Shown here: piece by piece, positions 13,458 to 22,067 of the stretch
Numbering within the stretch: the stretch's first letter is position 1
How the letters are laid out: each line of letters opens with the position of its first letter
From: an uncultured Lachnospiraceae bacterium
GTDB lineage: Bacteria; Bacillota; Clostridia; Lachnospirales; Lachnospiraceae
DNA length: 23,367 nucleotides
Assembly (NCBI GenBank): GCA_910580005.1
Contig: CAJTXH010000035.1
Location: forward strand, 1-23,367
Reading direction: 5' to 3'
The notes under the pieces: generated by a model
Database searches by the model: none
What the model saw: only the letters and a program-made list of their open reading frames with translations
What the model was told of the DNA's origin: nothing
Position numbers and translations under genes: made by a program

Positions 13458-15536
13458 ATGAAAAAACTAATAGTTAGTACCATAATTGCTGTTTTTTGCA
13501 TATTATTTTATAAGAGTGCGGATGCGGCGGTTGTATTTGGTATGAATGAAAATACTAAAATTAATAATATTATTGAAGTAACCGGAAATGACCCAGAAGA
13601 GGAAATACAGATTAAAAATATGGTGTCTGTTATGGAAGGGCAGAGTTTTAATCTTTCACAAACCAGTAATTTAACAGAATCTGATGCTGTAAATATTGAA
13701 AATTTAGATAATCTTGCCAGCTTTCCAGAAGATTTTAATTATAATCCGGGTGCAGTATCAGTTGATGGATATAATATAAAAGCCATTAGTACAGGCACTG
13801 CTGTTTTAAAAATTACTTCTCAGAATGTTGTTTATTTTGTAGTAAATGTTATTGCTGGCAGCGCAGATAATTATAATATATATAATGCAATAGAAACAAT
13901 TAATCCAGGGGTGCTGGATAGCGGGATTAATAATTTTGAAGATGCAAACCTGCTTTATAGTGGTTATTATAGGGCATTAATCCTGGCGCATGGCAGCAGT
14001 ACATTTGATGCTGATGCAGGTATACAGCATGACGGGGTTACAAATGCCTGGAATATAACAAATGCTTATAAGTTCCATAATGCAAGGCAGATTCTTTATA
14101 ATTATTTTAATTCAAACAGGCTGCTGCTGTCTGGAATATTGTTTATTTCTGAATATGAAGGGATTGTGCTAAAGTTTGGGCATGAAATAACAGAAAGTGA
14201 TATGCTTGCATATTCATTTTACAGAGAAGAGGAATATAACCCTGGAACTGGCATAACCCTGGAACTGGCAATAACAAACATGTCAGGCACTAATGCTTCA
14301 AACCAGCAGTTTACAATAAATAAAGGCTTTTCAGAGGTTAAAATCCCACTTGGCAGCAATATTAAAAAGAAGGATACATACAAGGCTGAAGTATTGGGAA
14401 TGGGGGATTATACATCACAGGCTGAATTTGTATTTACATTTATATTTAAAAGCATAAATAAAGGGGCTTTTGTCCAGAAAAAGACTGCTATATATTCTGG
14501 CATTTATAATGGTACAAAAAAAGGAAAGGCAAAAGCAAAGACAAGGTACAGGTGTGTTGCAAAAAGTCCTGGCTGGCTGAAGATTAAACTTCCTGATGGC
14601 AGTAATGGATATATTAAAAATAATTCTGTTTCACTATCTGTCCAGGATATAGATAATATCGTAAATATATATGATGAAAAATATTCTTATGCTGACCTGT
14701 CAAAAGACATAAAGAAAATGGCAAAATTTTACCAGGATGTAATGGAACTTTCAGTTATGGCAAAAACGGCTGACAATAATAATGTGTACTGTATAAGGCT
14801 TGGCAATGCTAATGCTAAAAATAAAATATTGATACAGTCTACAATGCATGCAAGGGAGTGGCTTAATTCACAGCTTGTCATGAAGATGGCAGAAAGATGC
14901 TGTAAGTATTATTATTCCGGAAAATATAATGGCAAAGCTTACAGCAAGCTTTTTAACAAAGTGTGTGTTTATATTGTACCAATGCTTAACCCTGATGGTG
15001 TCAATATAAGCCAGTATGGGCTGGCAAGGATTAAAAGCCCGTCTTTAAGAAGGCTTGTAAAACGCCTTGGCAGGGGAAGTTATAGAAGGTGGAAGGCAAA
15101 TGCAAGAGGAGTGGATTTAAACAGGAATTTTAGCACTGGTTTCAGAAAAGGCAATTCAAGGGGAACAAAAAGAGGCAGGGAAGGATATTCAGGACCATAT
15201 GCTTTTTCAGAAAGTGAAACAAAGGCACTTGCAAAACTTATAAATAAAATCCAGCCTAAGGCAGTTATAAATTACCATGAGGCAGGGAGGGTTATATATT
15301 ATACAAAATATTCATCACTGGCCAGGCTTGTCAGGCAGAAAACAGGATACAAGCTGATAAGGGAAGGCATAAGCAGTGCTAATGGTTCACTTGGTGACTA
15401 CCTTACAAGAAAAGGTATAGCATGGTGTACCCCTGAAACATGTTCTGGAGCAGCACCAGTGGGCCATTCACAGTTTTATTATGAATGGGGCAGGCACAGG
15501 GATATGATACAGGCAGTTGCAAAATTATATTATTAA
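13458..15536 (+). CDS. secreted M14 zinc carboxypeptidase with N-terminal Ig-like and SH3-like regions
   Basis: A 692-residue exported peptidase. The signal peptide is residues 1 to about 23 (Lys-Lys, hydrophobic core, SADA cut). A Big2-like Ig segment lies at about 90-135 (ISTGTAVLKI), an unassigned middle follows, then an SH3-like module (about 340-395) and the M14 catalytic domain from about 404 to the end. Zinc ligands are His464 and Glu467 (MHAREW) and His607 (NYHEAG); the substrate-binding ARGVDLNRNF is near 547-556 and the catalytic Glu660 is in TPETCSG, so the enzyme looks active. Start: ATG 13458 with GGAGGA upstream and a proper signal peptide; a longer frame reaches back into the HD gene but is not needed. 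The SH3-like module suggests action on cell-wall peptides; this is inference. The middle contains a 17-bp tandem repeat. Confidence 0.9.
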   Translation: MKKLIVSTIIAVFCILFYKSADAAVVFGMNENTKINNIIEVTGNDPEEEIQIKNMVSVMEGQSFNLSQTSNLTESDAVNIENLDNLASFPEDFNYNPGAVSVDGYNIKAISTGTAVLKITSQNVVYFVVNVIAGSADNYNIYNAIETINPGVLDSGINNFEDANLLYSGYYRALILAHGSSTFDADAGIQHDGVTNAWNITNAYKFHNARQILYNYFNSNRLLLSGILFISEYEGIVLKFGHEITESDMLAYSFYREEEYNPGTGITLELAITNMSGTNASNQQFTINKGFSEVKIPLGSNIKKKDTYKAEVLGMGDYTSQAEFVFTFIFKSINKGAFVQKKTAIYSGIYNGTKKGKAKAKTRYRCVAKSPGWLKIKLPDGSNGYIKNNSVSLSVQDIDNIVNIYDEKYSYADLSKDIKKMAKFYQDVMELSVMAKTADNNNVYCIRLGNANAKNKILIQSTMHAREWLNSQLVMKMAERCCKYYYSGKYNGKAYSKLFNKVCVYIVPMLNPDGVNISQYGLARIKSPSLRRLVKRLGRGSYRRWKANARGVDLNRNFSTGFRKGNSRGTKRGREGYSGPYAFSESETKALAKLINKIQPKAVINYHEAGRVIYYTKYSSLARLVRQKTGYKLIREGISSANGSLGDYLTRKGIAWCTPETCSGAAPVGHSQFYYEWGRHRDMIQAVAKLYY
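14236..14269. repeat. perfect 17-bp tandem repeat, two copies, inside the M14 gene
   Basis: ATAACCCTGGAACTGGC occurs twice head to tail. Because 17 is not a multiple of three, the two copies are read in different frames (NPGTG, then TLELA). Loss or gain of one unit would shift the frame ahead of the catalytic domain. Confidence 0.95.
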
Positions 15537-15541
15537 TACAG

Positions 15542-15564
15542 ATAAAATTTAGATGAAATTTTAT
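15542..15564 (+). terminator. AT-rich hairpin after the carboxypeptidase gene
   Basis: ATAAAATTT and AAATTTTAT pair over nine bases with a five-base loop, 5 bases past the stop codon. There is no GC in the stem and no strong T-run, so termination would be weak. Confidence 0.35.
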
Positions 15565-15623
15565 TATATCTTTATGTAAATTTATATAATTTTACCAAAA
15601 TAACATAAATCTATAATAAACTG

Positions 15624-15651
15624 TTGACATAGGACTTTATTTGTATATAAT
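15624..15651 (+). promoter_or_regulatory. strong sigma-A-type promoter of the ammonium transporter
   Basis: Perfect TTGACA (15624-15629) and perfect TATAAT (15646-15651) are separated by 16 bases. Transcription should start near 15658, only a few bases before the terminator hairpin at 15665. This is the best promoter in the window. Confidence 0.85.
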
Positions 15652-15664
15652 AGTTAATGACAAA

Positions 15665-15710
15665 GGCGTCATGAATATCTAAGATATCCGTGGCGTCTTT
15701 TTTATTTTTA
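15665..15710 (+). terminator. promoter-proximal terminator / attenuator in the ammonium transporter leader
   Basis: GGCGTCATGAATATC (15665-15679) pairs with GATATCCGTGGCGTC (15683-15697) at 14 of 15 positions including G-U pairs, with a TAA loop, followed by TTTTTTATTTTTATT. It is a complete intrinsic terminator sitting about 8 bases after the predicted transcription start and 82 bases before the coding region. It cannot end the upstream gene alone because the promoter lies between. Regulated read-through, for instance by nitrogen status, is the likely purpose; no antiterminator structure is evident. Confidence 0.7.
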
Positions 15711-15791
15711 TTATTGCCAGCTGCTGTAAGTTATTGCTGTCCGGACGCAGCTGCTGTTTGCAATATATCAGATATAAAAGGGGGCATTTTT

Positions 15792-17498
15792 ATGGATATG
15801 AGTATATGGTATTTAGTAGGAGCTGCACTGGTATTCTTTATGCAGGCAGGTTTTGCAATGGTTGAAGCAGGGTTTACCAGGGCAAAAAATGCTGGAAATA
15901 TAATTATGAAAAACCTTATGGATTTCTGCATTGGTACAGCAGTATTTATTTTATTTGGTTATGGGATTATGAATTCAGGTTCATATATAGGCGGATTTAT
16001 TGGAAGGCCTGAATATGGGATGTTTACAGACTTTGAAGGGTTTGACTGGTCAAATTTCTTCTTCCAGCTTGTATTTTGTGCTACTTGCGCAACTATTGTA
16101 TCTGGAGCAATGGCTGAAAGGACAAAATTTAGTATGTACTGCCTCTATTCAGCAATTATAAGCATTATTGTATATCCAATTGAGGCTGGCTGGACATGGA
16201 ACTCACAAGGGTGGCTTGCAAAACTTGGTTTTGTAGATTTTGCAGGTTCCTGTGTAATACATATGGTGGGTGGCATTTCAGCACTTATAGGTGCAGCAAT
16301 CCTGGGCCCGCGTATTGGCAAATTCAGCAAGAGAACAGGCAAACCACATGCTATTCCAGGGCATAACCTTCCAATTGGCGCTTTAGGGTGCTTTATATTA
16401 TGGTTTGCATGGTATGGTTTTAACGGGGCAGCAGCAAAAGATGTGTCAGAACTGGCAAAAATTCTTGGAACTACAACATTAGCGCCTGCATTTGCAACAC
16501 TTGCAGTCCTGGTGTTTACATGGGTTAAATATGGCAAACCTGATGTGTCTATGTGTCTTAATGGCTCACTTGCAGGATTAGTCGGAATTACAGCAGGGTG
16601 TTCAAATGTTGACGCTGCAGGTGCAATAATTATAGGTATTGTTGATGGCCTGCTTGTATGTTTTGGTGTATGGTTTATAGAAAGTGTACTTAAAATAGAT
16701 GACCCTGTTGGTGCAGTTGCAGTACATGGCTTTAACGGGCTTTGGGGAACTCTTGCCGTTGGGCTGTTTGATACAAGTAATGGCCTGTTTTATGGCGGTG
16801 GTGTGCATATGCTTGGAATACAGTTCCTTGGTGTCGCTTCAACAGGTATTTATACTGCTGTCTGCATGGGAATTATATTTACAGTGATAGATAAAATATG
16901 GGGGCTGCGTGTAACACCTGATGAGGAGCTTACAGGGCTTGACCTTAAAGAACATGGCCTGCCATCTGCATATGCAGACTTTATGCCTGCTGGCAATATG
17001 TTCTATTCAGCAGGTGCATCCATTGAAACACTTAAAGGAAACACATCTATAGATAATGCAGTACAGGTACATAAGGTTACACCAGCAGCACAGGCTGCCA
17101 CAATGAAGGTGGTTAAAGAGCCAGTGGGGACAATGTCAGAGAAGCTTACAAGGATTTCTATTATTTGCAAACAGAGCAAATTTGATGAACTGAAAGAAGC
17201 CCTTAATGAAATTGGTGTAATGGGCATAACTGTTACACAGGTTCTTGGATGCGGTACACAAAAAGGCATGGTTACAAAGTACCGTGGTGCAGAGCTGGAT
17301 ATAGTCCTGCTTCCTAAGATGAAGGTTGAAGTGGTAGTTAGTGCAGTACCAGTTGAAACTGTTATTGAAACAGCTAAGAAAGTCCTTTATACAGGAAATA
17401 TTGGCGATGGCAAGATATTTGTATATGATGTTGAAAATGTTATTAAAGTCCGTACAGGCGAAGAAGGATTTGACGCTTTGCAGGGTGAAAGTGAATAA
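15792..17498 (+). CDS. amt: ammonium transporter fused to a C-terminal PII signalling domain
   Basis: A 568-residue fusion. The Amt channel (about 1-410, eleven predicted membrane segments) moves ammonium into the cell. It shows FMQAGFAMVEAGFTRAKN at the start and the twin pore histidines His157 (VIHMVGG) and His312 (AVHGFNGLWG). A linker of about 40 residues leads to a PII (GlnB/GlnK) domain (about 448-568) with the YRGAE T-loop, IGDGKIFVYDV and RTGEE motifs. Normally PII is a separate protein that plugs Amt; here it is tethered. The residue matching the uridylylated Tyr51 is Leu502, so that modification site is missing, while ATP/2-oxoglutarate-binding motifs look kept. Start: ATG 15792 with GGGGG upstream; longer frames run through the terminator hairpin. 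Such Amt-PII fusions are known in bacteria including Clostridia. Confidence 0.94.
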   Translation: MDMSIWYLVGAALVFFMQAGFAMVEAGFTRAKNAGNIIMKNLMDFCIGTAVFILFGYGIMNSGSYIGGFIGRPEYGMFTDFEGFDWSNFFFQLVFCATCATIVSGAMAERTKFSMYCLYSAIISIIVYPIEAGWTWNSQGWLAKLGFVDFAGSCVIHMVGGISALIGAAILGPRIGKFSKRTGKPHAIPGHNLPIGALGCFILWFAWYGFNGAAAKDVSELAKILGTTTLAPAFATLAVLVFTWVKYGKPDVSMCLNGSLAGLVGITAGCSNVDAAGAIIIGIVDGLLVCFGVWFIESVLKIDDPVGAVAVHGFNGLWGTLAVGLFDTSNGLFYGGGVHMLGIQFLGVASTGIYTAVCMGIIFTVIDKIWGLRVTPDEELTGLDLKEHGLPSAYADFMPAGNMFYSAGASIETLKGNTSIDNAVQVHKVTPAAQAATMKVVKEPVGTMSEKLTRISIICKQSKFDELKEALNEIGVMGITVTQVLGCGTQKGMVTKYRGAELDIVLLPKMKVEVVVSAVPVETVIETAKKVLYTGNIGDGKIFVYDVENVIKVRTGEEGFDALQGESE

Positions 17499-17506
17499 AA
17501 ACAGGT

Positions 17507-17570
17507 AGACGCAGGTCTTACAGTGTCCAGGCTAAATATTCCATTCCTGGACACGTAAAGCCTGCTGTCT
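17507..17570. terminator. long hairpin between convergent genes
   Basis: GTGTCCAGG (17523-17531) and CCTGGACAC (17546-17554) form a perfect inner stem. It extends through CTTAC-like pairs to GCAGG/CCTGC (17511-17515 with 17561-17565) and AGAC/GTCT. It lies between the amt stop and the end of the minus-strand gene, so it likely ends both transcripts. T-runs are weak on the plus side (TGTCTTATT) and displaced on the minus side (GTTTTTATTC). Confidence 0.65.
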
Positions 17571-17599
17571 TATTCCAAAGGTTACTGAAAAATTTATTT

Positions 17600-18256
17600 C
17601 TATATTTTCATATCTAAACATTTTAATGGTGTTTCAACAGATTTCCTTGTAATGCCATCAAGTGCGCCTGATGGTATTGGTCGTCCAATTTCCCACTTAG
17701 GGTCTGCTTTTTTAACTGCATCCATAAACGCTCTATTGTACTGGCGTTCATATTGCTGCATAGTATATCCTGCTGCCAGCCTGTCACTTTTCTTTACTTT
17801 ACGGTACATATTAGTATACACATCTGACCGTTTCGTTGTATCTCCATTATGGACACCATTTTCACGCAGAAATTCTTTCTTAGTCTGCTCAAACATTTCA
17901 TCCTTGCTGCTTTCAGGAATAGAAATAATACGTTTTCGGCTTTTTTCATTTTCTTCTGTTACCAGAAGCCCTGCCAGCCCGTTTACCGGGTTAATATAAT
18001 CCCCATCCTTATCATAACTTTTCATAAGGTTTTTAATAGCATTGATGTTTGTATACATTGCACCATCAGCATTTGACATCATCTGTTTCAATGCAGCTTT
18101 ATATTGCTTGCTGTTTGTATTGATGCCTGCCGCCTTTAACTGCTTCTGCACAGAACTGCTGTTTAACTGTGACAGCTTAAAACTTCCAATTATATTTGTC
18201 CTTCTTAATCCAGATATACCCTGGAATAAAAAACTATAATCCGTAATCCCTGGCAT
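17600..18256 (-). CDS. hypothetical protein, unrecognised
   Basis: A 218-residue protein from the ATG at 18256, preceded on the minus strand by AAGGGGG 6 to 7 bases away; longer frames start upstream without such a site. It has no signal peptide or membrane segment and is rich in Lys, Asn, Ser and Met. The N-terminus reads SFLFQGISGLRRTN and then SFKLSQLNSSSVQKQLKAAG. Near residue 80 there is YDKDGDYINP, which looks like a calcium-binding EF-hand-type loop with Asp at alternate places. The C-terminal half (about 105-190) is helical and charged (TMQQYERQYNRAFMDAVKKA). I know similar N-termini only from uncharacterised Lachnospiraceae proteins. Single gene, divergent from DUF1015. Confidence 0.75.
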   Translation of the reverse strand: MPGITDYSFLFQGISGLRRTNIIGSFKLSQLNSSSVQKQLKAAGINTNSKQYKAALKQMMSNADGAMYTNINAIKNLMKSYDKDGDYINPVNGLAGLLVTEENEKSRKRIISIPESSKDEMFEQTKKEFLRENGVHNGDTTKRSDVYTNMYRKVKKSDRLAAGYTMQQYERQYNRAFMDAVKKADPKWEIGRPIPSGALDGITRKSVETPLKCLDMKI

Positions 18257-18331
18257 AATAAACCCCCTTTTTACTCGAATTTTAATGAAGGCTGAACTGT
18301 TACCAGTGTCCATCCGCTATTAAAAGATAAC

Positions 18332-18360
18332 TGGAAATAATATTAATTATTTGGTATACT
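18332..18360 (+). promoter_or_regulatory. putative promoter of the DUF1015 gene
   Basis: TATACT (18355-18360) has a weak TGGAAA (18332-18337) 17 bases upstream. The ribosome binding site TGGAGG follows at 18380-18385, with ATG at 18391. Only the -10 box is persuasive. Confidence 0.4.
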
Positions 18361-18390
18361 ATAAATAAATTAAAAGTTTTGGAGGTTATT

Positions 18391-19629
18391 ATGGCGGATA
18401 TAAAACCATTTATGGCAGTAAGGCCAGATGAGAAAGTGGCAGAAAAAGTGGCAGCATTGCCGTATGATGTTTATAACAGGCAGGAAGCAAAGGAGGCGGT
18501 TAAAGACAACCCCCTGTCTTTTTTAAGGATAGACAGGGCTGAAACACAATTGCCAGACAGCACAGATACATATGCCCCTGAAGTATATGCAAAGGCAAAG
18601 GAGATTTTTGAGAGCCTTGCATCTGATGGCACTTTTATTACTGATAATGACAGGTGTTACTATATTTACCAGTTAACAATGGATGGGCGGAAACAGGCAG
18701 GTGTTGTTGCATGTGCAAGTATTGATGATTATTTAAATAATGTTATTAAAAAACATGAAAACACAAGGGAAGAGAAAGAACAGGACAGGATAAAGCATAT
18801 AGATACATTATGTGCACAGACAGGTCCTATATTCCTTGCATACCGTTCCCAGAAATGCATTAACAATGTGGTTGCAAAGGTTATATCAGAAGACAGTCCA
18901 GTTTATAATTTTACTTCAGATGATGGTATAGGACATGCAGTATGGAAAGTTTCTGATGAATGTGATATAACTACAATAGAAAATTCATTTGCAGCCATAA
19001 GTGATATTTATATAGCGGACGGCCACCACCGTGCAGCTTCTGCTGTTAAGGCGGGGCTTAAGAGGCGTGAGGCGTGCCCAGGTTATAATGGCACAGAAGA
19101 GTTTAACTATTTCCTTTCAGTGCTTTTCCCGGATGAAAGCCTTATGATTATGGATTATAACCGTACTGTCAGGGATTTAAATGGTCTTTCCGGGGAAGAA
19201 TTTATGGAAAAGGCAGAAGAAAATTTTGTAATAGCAGAACTTGGAAGTGCAGCGCATCCATCAAAAAAGGGTGATATTGCAATGTACCTGGATAAAAAAT
19301 GGTATATGCTTTCTGCAAAGGAAGAACTTTTTAAAGGTAAAGATGCAGTAGCATCCCTTGATGTATCAATACTACAGGATTACCTGCTTTCGCCAGTGCT
19401 TGGCATAAAAGACCCAAGGACGGATTCAAGGATTGATTTTATTGGTGGGATAAGAGGGCTTGAAGAACTTGAAAAAAGGGCAGATACTGATATGAAAGTA
19501 TCATTTGCAATGTACCCGGTTTCAATAGCTGAATTGTTTGCTGTATCAGATGCAGGGCTTTTAATGCCGCCTAAATCCACATGGTTTGAGCCAAAACTAA
19601 GGAGCGGGCTGTTTATACACAGGATTTAA
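18391..19629 (+). CDS. DUF1015 family protein
   Basis: A 412-residue DUF1015 protein. Family marks are the N-terminal IKPFMAVRP with ALPYDVYN, the KHENTREEKEQDR block in the first third, and ADGHHRAAS near residues 209-216. The HHR motif is the most conserved part and looks like a nucleotide or phosphate site. The family is widespread in Clostridia and often lies beside serine biosynthesis genes, but here no such neighbour is visible and the biochemical role is unknown to me. The start is ATG 18391, with GGAGG 5 bases upstream. glgB follows 109 bases later in the same direction, with a hairpin between. Confidence 0.88.
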   Translation: MADIKPFMAVRPDEKVAEKVAALPYDVYNRQEAKEAVKDNPLSFLRIDRAETQLPDSTDTYAPEVYAKAKEIFESLASDGTFITDNDRCYYIYQLTMDGRKQAGVVACASIDDYLNNVIKKHENTREEKEQDRIKHIDTLCAQTGPIFLAYRSQKCINNVVAKVISEDSPVYNFTSDDGIGHAVWKVSDECDITTIENSFAAISDIYIADGHHRAASAVKAGLKRREACPGYNGTEEFNYFLSVLFPDESLMIMDYNRTVRDLNGLSGEEFMEKAEENFVIAELGSAAHPSKKGDIAMYLDKKWYMLSAKEELFKGKDAVASLDVSILQDYLLSPVLGIKDPRTDSRIDFIGGIRGLEELEKRADTDMKVSFAMYPVSIAELFAVSDAGLLMPPKSTWFEPKLRSGLFIHRI

Positions 19630-19642
19630 CATTAATTACAGT

Positions 19643-19674
19643 CCAGGCAGCAATAAAACAGTTTATTGCCTTGG
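19643..19674. repeat. hairpin between the DUF1015 gene and glgB
   Basis: CCAGG, a CA bulge, and GCAATAAA pair with TTTATTGC and CTTGG: 13 pairs including one G-U around an ACAG loop. On the plus strand no T-run follows (AATAAAAG comes next), so it is not a standard terminator; it could be an RNA-processing or stability element. Confidence 0.5.
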
Positions 19675-19738
19675 AATAAAAGAAAATGTTATAGGGGTCT
19701 GGGATAATTTAGCGCATATAGCGCAGAAAAGAGGAATT

Positions 19739-22036
19739 ATGAATAAAAAATTATATGATTTAATGGACTGGGAAGCAATTGAAAGCATTGTATATTCAGA
19801 AGAAGACCATCCAGACAGGATATTAGGTGCACATAAAGTTAAAAATGGCATACTTGTACACACATTTTTGCCAGATGCTGTTTCTGTCCAGCTTAAAATT
19901 AAATCAACTGGCAAGTGTTATGATATGGAAGAAGCTGATGATGCAGGTGTATTTGCAGTACTTATTCCAGGCAAAAAGGCAGAACCTTATACATTTATTG
20001 CAAAATATAATGGTTCTGCCCAAATTGAACTGGAAGACCCATATCTTTATACAGATATTATTGGGGAAAGTGATACAAAACGCTTTGAAAACGGCATATA
20101 TTATGATGTATATAACTGTTTAGGTGCACATCCTGTTGCAATAGACGGGTGTCTTGATGATGCAGATATAAGGTGGGATGTCACAGAAGATACAGATAAA
20201 AAGAAGAAAAAAACTACAATATATGGTGTGCATTTCGCTGTATGGGCGCCAAATGCAGTCCGTGTAAGCGTAACTGGTGATTTTAATTTCTGGGATGGAA
20301 GACGCCACCAGATGTGCAGGGTTGGCAATTCAGGGATATTTTCATTATTCGTGCCTGAAATTTCAGTTGGCGATATTTACAAATATGAAATTAAAAAGGA
20401 TTACCAGACGGTATTTCTAAAGACAGACCCATATGGATTTGCATGTGAGCAGCGCCCGGATAATGCAAGTATTGTTGCAGATATTGGGACATATAAGTGG
20501 AACGATGGCGGATGGCTTGCATCACGTAAAAAGAAAGATTATAAAAAATTACCAGTTTCAATATATGAGGTGCATCTTGGCTCATGGCGCAAGAAAAGGC
20601 ATGATGGTAACAATGCCCCTAAATGTGATGAGGAATTTCTTAATTACCGTGAGATTGCACCACTGCTTGCAGAATATGTAAAGGAAATGGGTTATACACA
20701 TATTGAAATAATGCCTGTTATGGAGCATCCTCTGGATGAGTCGTGGGGATACCAGGTAACAGGGTATTATGCAGTTACTTCAAGATATGGCACACCACAG
20801 GATTTTATGTATTTTATTGATTATATGCACAAGAAAAACATTGGCGTGATACTTGACTGGGTTCCAGCACATTTCCCAAAGGATGCAAACGGGCTGGCAA
20901 GGTTTGATGGGACATGCACTTATGAAAATGCTGATACAAGGAGGGGTGAACATCCTCACTGGGGCACTCTTATATTTGATTATGGAAAGCCCGAAGTTGA
21001 TAACTTCTTAATTGCAAGTGCATTATTCTGGATTGATAAATACCATGCTGACGGAATAAGAATGGATGCAGTTGCTTCCATGCTTTATCTGGACTATGGA
21101 AAACAGGATGGGGAATGGCTGCCTAATATATATGGCGGCAATGAAAACCTTGAGGCAATAGAGCTGCTTAAAAGGCTTAGTGACGTTTTCCATAAAAGGA
21201 AAGACGGTGCACTTCTTATTGCAGAAGAATCAACGGCATGGCCAAAAGTTACAGGAAGCACAGAGAATAACGGGCTTGGTTTTGACTTTAAATGGAATAT
21301 GGGCTGGATGAACGACTTTACAGGCTATATGCAGACAGACCCGCTTTACAGGAAAGGCAGGCATGGGACACTTTTATTCAGCATGGTTTATGCCTATAGT
21401 GAGAACTTTGTGCTTGTATTTTCACATGATGAGGTTGTGCACCTTAAAGCTTCAATGCTTATGAAAATGCCTGGAAGCATGGAGCAGAAGTATGCGAACC
21501 TGCGGGCTGCATATGGATTTATGATGGCACACCCTGGCAAAAAGCTTATATTTATGGGGCAGGAATTTGCACAAAAAGAAGAGTGGAACGAAAAAGTGAG
21601 CCTTCCATGGAAAGAAGCAGAAGAACCAGAACACAATGTATTCAGGGAATACAATAAGGCACTTAACCAGTTTTATTTAAAACATCCGTCACTTTATGAA
21701 AGTGACTATGATGAGGAATGTTTTGAGTGGATAAGCAGCATGGATGCAGACCACAGCATAGTTACATTTGTAAGGAAAACAGAAGACGAAAGCGAGATAC
21801 TTTTGTTCCTGTTTAACTTTACACCTGTTGTATATGAAAATTTCAGGATGGGAGTGCCATTTGAGGGCAAATATAAAGAAATATTTAACAGTGATGATAC
21901 AATTTATGGCGGAACTGGGCATGTAAACAGAAGGCAGAAAGTTTCTAAAGAAGTATCATGGGATGGCAGGGATAACTCAATAGTAGTTGAAGTGCCTCCG
22001 CTTGGCATGAGTGTATGGAGCTGCATGCCTGTATAA
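19739..22036 (+). CDS. glgB: 1,4-alpha-glucan branching enzyme
   Basis: Forms alpha-1,6 branches in glycogen by moving short alpha-1,4 chains; acts in the cytoplasm. Its 765 residues include two N-terminal CBM48-type regions (about 15-115 and 150-255; the second has HFAVWAPNAVRVSVTGDFN), then the GH13 barrel and a C-terminal beta domain. Catalytic residues by motif are the nucleophile Asp443 (DGIRMDAVAS), acid/base Glu496 (IAEEST) and Asp564 (FSHDEVVH), plus region I VILDWVPAHFP. The spacing between the three catalytic residues matches the E. coli enzyme. Start: ATG 19739 after GAGGAATT. No other glycogen gene is in view. The MscS gene begins just behind it. Confidence 0.96.
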   Translation: MNKKLYDLMDWEAIESIVYSEEDHPDRILGAHKVKNGILVHTFLPDAVSVQLKIKSTGKCYDMEEADDAGVFAVLIPGKKAEPYTFIAKYNGSAQIELEDPYLYTDIIGESDTKRFENGIYYDVYNCLGAHPVAIDGCLDDADIRWDVTEDTDKKKKKTTIYGVHFAVWAPNAVRVSVTGDFNFWDGRRHQMCRVGNSGIFSLFVPEISVGDIYKYEIKKDYQTVFLKTDPYGFACEQRPDNASIVADIGTYKWNDGGWLASRKKKDYKKLPVSIYEVHLGSWRKKRHDGNNAPKCDEEFLNYREIAPLLAEYVKEMGYTHIEIMPVMEHPLDESWGYQVTGYYAVTSRYGTPQDFMYFIDYMHKKNIGVILDWVPAHFPKDANGLARFDGTCTYENADTRRGEHPHWGTLIFDYGKPEVDNFLIASALFWIDKYHADGIRMDAVASMLYLDYGKQDGEWLPNIYGGNENLEAIELLKRLSDVFHKRKDGALLIAEESTAWPKVTGSTENNGLGFDFKWNMGWMNDFTGYMQTDPLYRKGRHGTLLFSMVYAYSENFVLVFSHDEVVHLKASMLMKMPGSMEQKYANLRAAYGFMMAHPGKKLIFMGQEFAQKEEWNEKVSLPWKEAEEPEHNVFREYNKALNQFYLKHPSLYESDYDEECFEWISSMDADHSIVTFVRKTEDESEILLFLFNFTPVVYENFRMGVPFEGKYKEIFNSDDTIYGGTGHVNRRQKVSKEVSWDGRDNSIVVEVPPLGMSVWSCMPV

Positions 22037-22067
22037 CCTGGCACTGGCAGCAGAAAGGCAGGTTGCA

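Noticed and set aside
16145..16537. Minus-strand frame opposite the amt gene
   Set aside because: It lies inside the conserved channel coding region and has no start signal.
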